Part shown: positions 60,752-64,000 of the stretch, piece after piece | How positions within the stretch are numbered: the first letter of the stretch is position 1 | How the letters are laid out: each line of letters starts with the position of its first letter | Source of the DNA: Proteobacteria bacterium SG_bin6 | GTDB taxonomy: Bacteria; Pseudomonadota; Alphaproteobacteria; Sphingomonadales; Sphingomonadaceae | Assembly (NCBI GenBank): GCA_002083435.1 | Contig: LWDJ01000044.1 | Span: forward strand, 62,001-126,000 | DNA length: 64,000 nt | Reading direction: 5' to 3' | Notes under the pieces: generated by a model | Databases searched by the model: none | What the model saw: only the letters and a program-made list of their open reading frames with translations | Told to the model about the DNA's origin: nothing | Made by a program: the position numbers and the translations under genes

Positions 60752-61768
60752 TCACGCCAACTTGATGCAATTGCGGCCATCACCCTTGGCAGCATAAAGC
60801 AAACGATCAGCGCGAACGAACACGTCACCCACCGCCTCGCCCGGCAAGGCGGCGGTAAGACCAGCCGAGAACGTCACGGCGCCCAGCGGCGCATCGGTCT
60901 CGCGCAGACGATAGCGCTTGTTCGCAACCAGGGTGCGCGCGGCGTCGAGTTTCAGCCGCGCCTCGGCAAGCTCAAGGCCCGCGAACAGCACGACAAATTC
61001 CTCGCCGCCGAACCGCGCGACCAGATGGCCGGCGCATTGTTCCTCCAGCGCGGCGCCGATCGCCTTCAGCACGCGGTCGCCGACGGCATGGCCAAACGTA
61101 TCGTTCACTCGCTTGAAATGGTCGATATCGCACACGGCGAGACACAGCGGCGTGCCCTTGGCGGCCTGCTCGGCGAAGCTTTCCTCGAACACGCGGCGAT
61201 TGGGCAGGCCGGTCAGCGGATCGCGGCGGGCATTGTCGCGCGCCTCCTCCAGCTTCTGGCGCAGTTCGTCGGCCTCGCGCGTCGCCGCTTCGAGCTGGCT
61301 CTCCGCGCTTTGGACGCGGTCGATCATCGCATGGGTCAGCCGCAGCACATCGTCGGGCGCGACCTGGCCGGTGGCCTTGATCGCATCGGCGCTCGCCGCG
61401 AGGTTGCGGCCGAAGTCGCGCGTGTCGGCGCGCATCGCGGCAACCAAGTCGGCGAAGCCTTCCACCTGCATCTGGGTCTGCGCGACCAGCCCCTGCGCCA
61501 CCGCGCTCGCGGTTTCGGCGACCGGCTCGTTCGAAACATCGCCGCCGAGCGAAACGATGTCCTTGCGCGTCAGGCGAATGCCGCCGTCGGTGATCGCCGC
61601 CACCGCCTTGGCGAGCGCGCCATCGGGGGATGAGCAAACACGGTAGCCGAATTCATAGTTGATCGGCTCCGGCGTCAGGTGGTTGCGCGCCAGGAAGTCG
61701 CCGATAGACGCGAAAAGCGACTGTCCGAGCTCGTCCCGATCCGTCACGCGTAGGTTAACCCGCTTCAT
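60752..61768 (-). CDS. GGDEF-domain diguanylate cyclase
   Basis: 338 residues. The C-terminal GGDEF domain (about 175-338) has DPLTGLPNRRVFEESFAEQA and the active-site motif RFGGEEFVVLF, so it should make cyclic di-GMP. The inhibitory I-site RxxD, expected five residues before GGEEF, reads CAGH here, so product inhibition is probably lost. The N-terminal region (EPINYEFGYRVCSS, LTRKDIVSLGG) and a coiled-coil linker (AESQLEAATREADELRQKLE) resemble other alphaproteobacterial cytoplasmic cyclases. ATG 61768 is preferred to the GTG at 61780. Confidence 0.93.
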   Translation of the reverse strand: MKRVNLRVTDRDELGQSLFASIGDFLARNHLTPEPINYEFGYRVCSSPDGALAKAVAAITDGGIRLTRKDIVSLGGDVSNEPVAETASAVAQGLVAQTQMQVEGFADLVAAMRADTRDFGRNLAASADAIKATGQVAPDDVLRLTHAMIDRVQSAESQLEAATREADELRQKLEEARDNARRDPLTGLPNRRVFEESFAEQAAKGTPLCLAVCDIDHFKRVNDTFGHAVGDRVLKAIGAALEEQCAGHLVARFGGEEFVVLFAGLELAEARLKLDAARTLVANKRYRLRETDAPLGAVTFSAGLTAALPGEAVGDVFVRADRLLYAAKGDGRNCIKLA

Positions 61769-61877
61769 TGGCCCCAGCACCGTTTCCCGCGCCTGCCCCT
61801 CGTAAATTTACGAAGCAGCCAGCGTCCGACGGCACCGATGCGTAACCGAACAATCCTAAAATTATGTTTGCGATACG

Positions 61878-62429
61878 TTATGACCGGGCGGAACGAAGTC
61901 GCCGCACCGCCTCCAGCGTCAAGCGGACATGCTCGGCGGGGTTCATATCGTCATGCACGAAGCTCACTTTGCCATCCGGCGCAATGACATAGCTGGTCCG
62001 CTTGGTAACGATCCTGGGCGCGCCGTCCTTACCCGGAACGGGGCGACCGAGCGCGACATCATAGCCCGACACCACCGCCGGGCCGGCGCTCGCCACCATG
62101 AACTGGCCGGCGCAATCCTTGTTCGAGAAATCGGCGAGCACGTCGACCGGATCGGCCGACATGCCGACCACGGTCGCGCCCGCCTTCTTGAACTCGGGGA
62201 TCGCCTGGGCGAAGGCGCGCGCCTCTGCCGAGCAGCCGGGGGTGAAGGCGGCGGGGAAGAAGTAGAGCACGACCGGCCCCTTCTTCAGCGCCTCCTTCAG
62301 GTGGAAGGCGCTCACTTTGCCGGCGGTGGCACCGCGGGTGGTGAAATCGGGCGCGGCGGCACCGGGGGCGAGCGCGGCAACGGCAGGAGCGGCGACGGCA
62401 AGCGCGGCGGCGGCGAGAATCAGGCGCAT
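61878..62429 (-). CDS. Exported peroxiredoxin (BCP/AhpC-TSA type)
   Basis: 183 residues. Signal peptide MRLILAAAALAVAAPAVAA directs it to the periplasm. The peroxidatic cysteine is in AAFTPGCSAEARAF and a second Cys in NKDCAGQFMVAS may resolve it. It reduces peroxides with thiol donors. ATG 62429 has GGGAGAG upstream. It follows the phospholipase gene by 67 bases on the same strand. Confidence 0.9.
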   Translation of the reverse strand: MRLILAAAALAVAAPAVAALAPGAAAPDFTTRGATAGKVSAFHLKEALKKGPVVLYFFPAAFTPGCSAEARAFAQAIPEFKKAGATVVGMSADPVDVLADFSNKDCAGQFMVASAGPAVVSGYDVALGRPVPGKDGAPRIVTKRTSYVIAPDGKVSFVHDDMNPAEHVRLTLEAVRRLRSARS

Positions 62430-62496
62430 GGAAAACTCTCCCAAATGGTTAGCGCCAGCATAGGAAGTGCGCCACGCCGCGCCAAGACTTGGTGCG

Positions 62497-63564
62497 TTAC
62501 CGCGTGAGCGACACGCCGAAGCGCACGTGATTGTCGATCCGGTTATAGCGCAGCAGCTGCTCGCCATAGCCGGTGAACGCCTCGCCAAACAGGTAAAGCC
62601 CCAGCCCGCCGCCGAGCCGGCGCAGCGGATAGCTGGCGAACAGTTCGGCCGCGCCGCGCCCGGTGGCGGGATTACCGCGCGCCTGGACCGACAGCTTCAC
62701 CCCATCCTCCTCCAGCAGCGACGCGGTGATCCCGCCAAAGCCGAAAAAGCGATCGACATCGCGCGCCAGGCCGCGCGGGCCGAAAAAGCCATAAGCCTCT
62801 GGCGCGACGTCCAATCGCCAACGCCCGCCAAGGTCGAAACGCTGATTGGCGCGGATGTAGAAGCGATTGAGATCGACCGAGTCGGCCACCCCGCCGCCGT
62901 TCGAATCGTGGCGATAGCCGACCGCGATCTTCATCGAATCGCCGAACGCGCGCTCATAGAAGACTTCTGGGCGATAGATGGTCGCGGTGATCGGACCGGA
63001 GGGGGTGCCGATCGCCCAGAAGATCGTCTGGGTGTACGCGACCCGGATCGGCGCGAGCACGCCGTGATCGAAGGGCTGGAACGAAAAGCTCGCCTGCAGC
63101 TTTGCACGCGAACTGCCGGCGCCGGCGACGATATAGGTGGGTTCGTAGGGACGGAAGCGATCGAACGCGCCGTTCGTCACCCCGCGCGAAGCGGTGTCGC
63201 TGCCCTCGCTCTCGCCCTCGGCGCCGCGCGCCGGGCCGCGATCGGCGACGAGCGGCGCCTCGGCGAGCGGGGCGAGCCGGTAGCGCAGCTTCGCGAAGCC
63301 ACCCGCCGGCACCGCCGGCCCCTCGGCGGTCGAGCGGATCAGGCTCAGTTTCAGCGCGGTGCCGTCCCTGGCGATCGTCTCGATCTCCTCGGGCGCGGCG
63401 ATCGGCGCCGCATCGCGGCCTTCGTTGATCAGGAACACATCGACGCCGTCGCGCGCGGCGACGGCGGCGCTGGCGGGCGGGGCGACCAGCGGGCGCAACT
63501 GCGCGGCGGCGGGGGTGGCGATGGCGAGCAGCGGGAAGGCGAGCACGGTTCTCATGCCCGCCAT
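62497..63564 (-). CDS. pldA: Outer-membrane phospholipase A
   Basis: 355 residues with signal peptide MAGMRTVLAFPLLAIATPAAA. A ~110-residue N-terminal beta-rich extension precedes the barrel. The OMPLA catalytic triad is visible as His219 and Ser221 in GYRHDSNGG and Asn233 in DLNRFYI. It is dormant in intact membranes in other bacteria and is activated by dimerisation with calcium when the envelope is perturbed. Alternative start at 63555. The extension is unlike E. coli PldA and of unknown role. Confidence 0.9.
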   Translation of the reverse strand: MAGMRTVLAFPLLAIATPAAAQLRPLVAPPASAAVAARDGVDVFLINEGRDAAPIAAPEEIETIARDGTALKLSLIRSTAEGPAVPAGGFAKLRYRLAPLAEAPLVADRGPARGAEGESEGSDTASRGVTNGAFDRFRPYEPTYIVAGAGSSRAKLQASFSFQPFDHGVLAPIRVAYTQTIFWAIGTPSGPITATIYRPEVFYERAFGDSMKIAVGYRHDSNGGGVADSVDLNRFYIRANQRFDLGGRWRLDVAPEAYGFFGPRGLARDVDRFFGFGGITASLLEEDGVKLSVQARGNPATGRGAAELFASYPLRRLGGGLGLYLFGEAFTGYGEQLLRYNRIDNHVRFGVSLTR

Positions 63565-63594
63565 GTTAGCGTGGTTTATGACGATTGCGCGTAA

Positions 63595-64000
63595 TCAGCG
63601 CTCACGCGCCATCGGGTAGCTGCCGAGCAGGCGCACCCATTCGGCGTGGAAGGTCAGCTCGGCGAGCGCGCGATCGACATCGGCATCGCCGGGCGCGCCG
63701 ATGAAATCGGCATAGAATTCGCTCGCGGCGAAGCTGCCGCCGGGCTGATAGCTTTCCAGCTTGGTCATGTTGACCTTGGCGGTCGCGAAGCCGCCCAGCG
63801 CCTTGTAGAGCGCGGCGGGCGCATTGGGCACCGCGAAGATCAGCGTCGTCATGAATGGCCCCGCGCCCTCGGGCGGCACACCCTGGAGTTCGAGGGTCAG
63901 GAAGCGCGTCATGTTGTGCGCGGCGTCGGCGATGTCGGCCTCGAACAGCTTCAGCCCGTAAATCTCGGCCGCCCCCGCCGGCGCGAGCGCGGCGAGCGCG
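63595..64000 (-). CDS. pheA: Prephenate dehydratase, C-terminal part (5' end cut by window edge)
   Basis: The last ~135 residues of the enzyme that turns prephenate into phenylpyruvate in phenylalanine synthesis. Seen are the end of the catalytic domain (ALAPAGAAEIYGLKLFEADI, ADAAHNMTRFLTLE) and a complete ACT regulatory domain (MTTLIFAVPNAPAALYKALG, VNMTKLESYQPGGSFAASEF), which binds phenylalanine for feedback inhibition. The start lies beyond 64000. Confidence 0.93.
   Translation of the reverse strand, partial: ALAALAPAGAAEIYGLKLFEADIADAAHNMTRFLTLELQGVPPEGAGPFMTTLIFAVPNAPAALYKALGGFATAKVNMTKLESYQPGGSFAASEFYADFIGAPGDADVDRALAELTFHAEWVRLLGSYPMARER

Overview
The window looks like a stretch of chromosome from a sphingomonad (Sphingomonas or a close relative; Alphaproteobacteria). 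The DNA is very GC-rich, and several markers fit this group: an RcdA-family CtrA-degradation adaptor, a DUF3572-DivK-RpmG neighbourhood, a glnB-glnA pair, Coq4, and small intergenic palindromic repeats. It carries almost only protein genes. I found no rRNA, tRNA or CRISPR array. Both ends cut a gene: dnaE (minus strand, 3' part missing) on the left and the prephenate dehydratase gene (minus strand, 5' part missing) on the right.

Layout: 1-2836 is dnaE. 2971-6624 is a 1217-residue trypsin-like serine protease autotransporter. 6759-8397 holds a CinA/MoaB-like protein divergent from map. 8421-11972 holds an AraC regulator and a PLP decarboxylase divergent from a LysR gene, with a perfect inverted repeat just before the LysR start. 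12060-13915 is glnBA behind a sigma-54-like promoter. 14099-15924 is a small protein coupled to a membrane-sensing chemoreceptor. 16015-21610 holds an S41-like protease, an aldehyde dehydrogenase, an ATP-grasp enzyme and an SLC13 permease. 22075-23828 is a DarTG DNA ADP-ribosylation toxin-antitoxin pair, visibly less GC-rich than its surroundings and the clearest accessory insertion. 24001-30137 is tamB-tamA, which could assemble the autotransporter at 3-6.6 kb. It is followed by an elaborate nested palindrome at 30247-30392 and an M1 aminopeptidase.

33133-43023 mixes housekeeping genes (nitronate monooxygenase, rcdA, an OM barrel, dnaN, coq4, rlmN) with small regulatory units: an XRE/membrane-protein pair with repeated operator-like sites, and coq4-tetR with a 20-bp perfect palindrome upstream. 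An overlapping rlmN-mpaB-tauE series and a YHYH-domain protein follow. 43006-48203 holds a GNAT enzyme, a flavin reductase, a cytochrome b / molybdopterin oxidoreductase pair, a cyclopropane fatty acid synthase and a flavin/2Fe-2S reductase. 48372-56278 holds argG, a methyltransferase, and a membrane glycosylation-like group (GT2 plus two GT-C-like proteins) with a FemAB-like acyltransferase. 56507-64000 holds RidA, a HAD hydrolase, DUF3572, divK, rpmG, a GDT1-like protein, dps, a DUF1328 peptide, two tiny peptides behind a sigma-54-like promoter, a diguanylate cyclase, a peroxiredoxin, outer-membrane phospholipase A and prephenate dehydratase.

The most interesting signals are the DarTG island, the 146-bp cloverleaf-like palindrome, the tiny-peptide operon with a -24/-12 promoter, the operator palindromes next to coq4-tetR and lysR, and a repeat copy that supplies the last codons of divK. 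All calls come from reading the sequence; no database searches were run.
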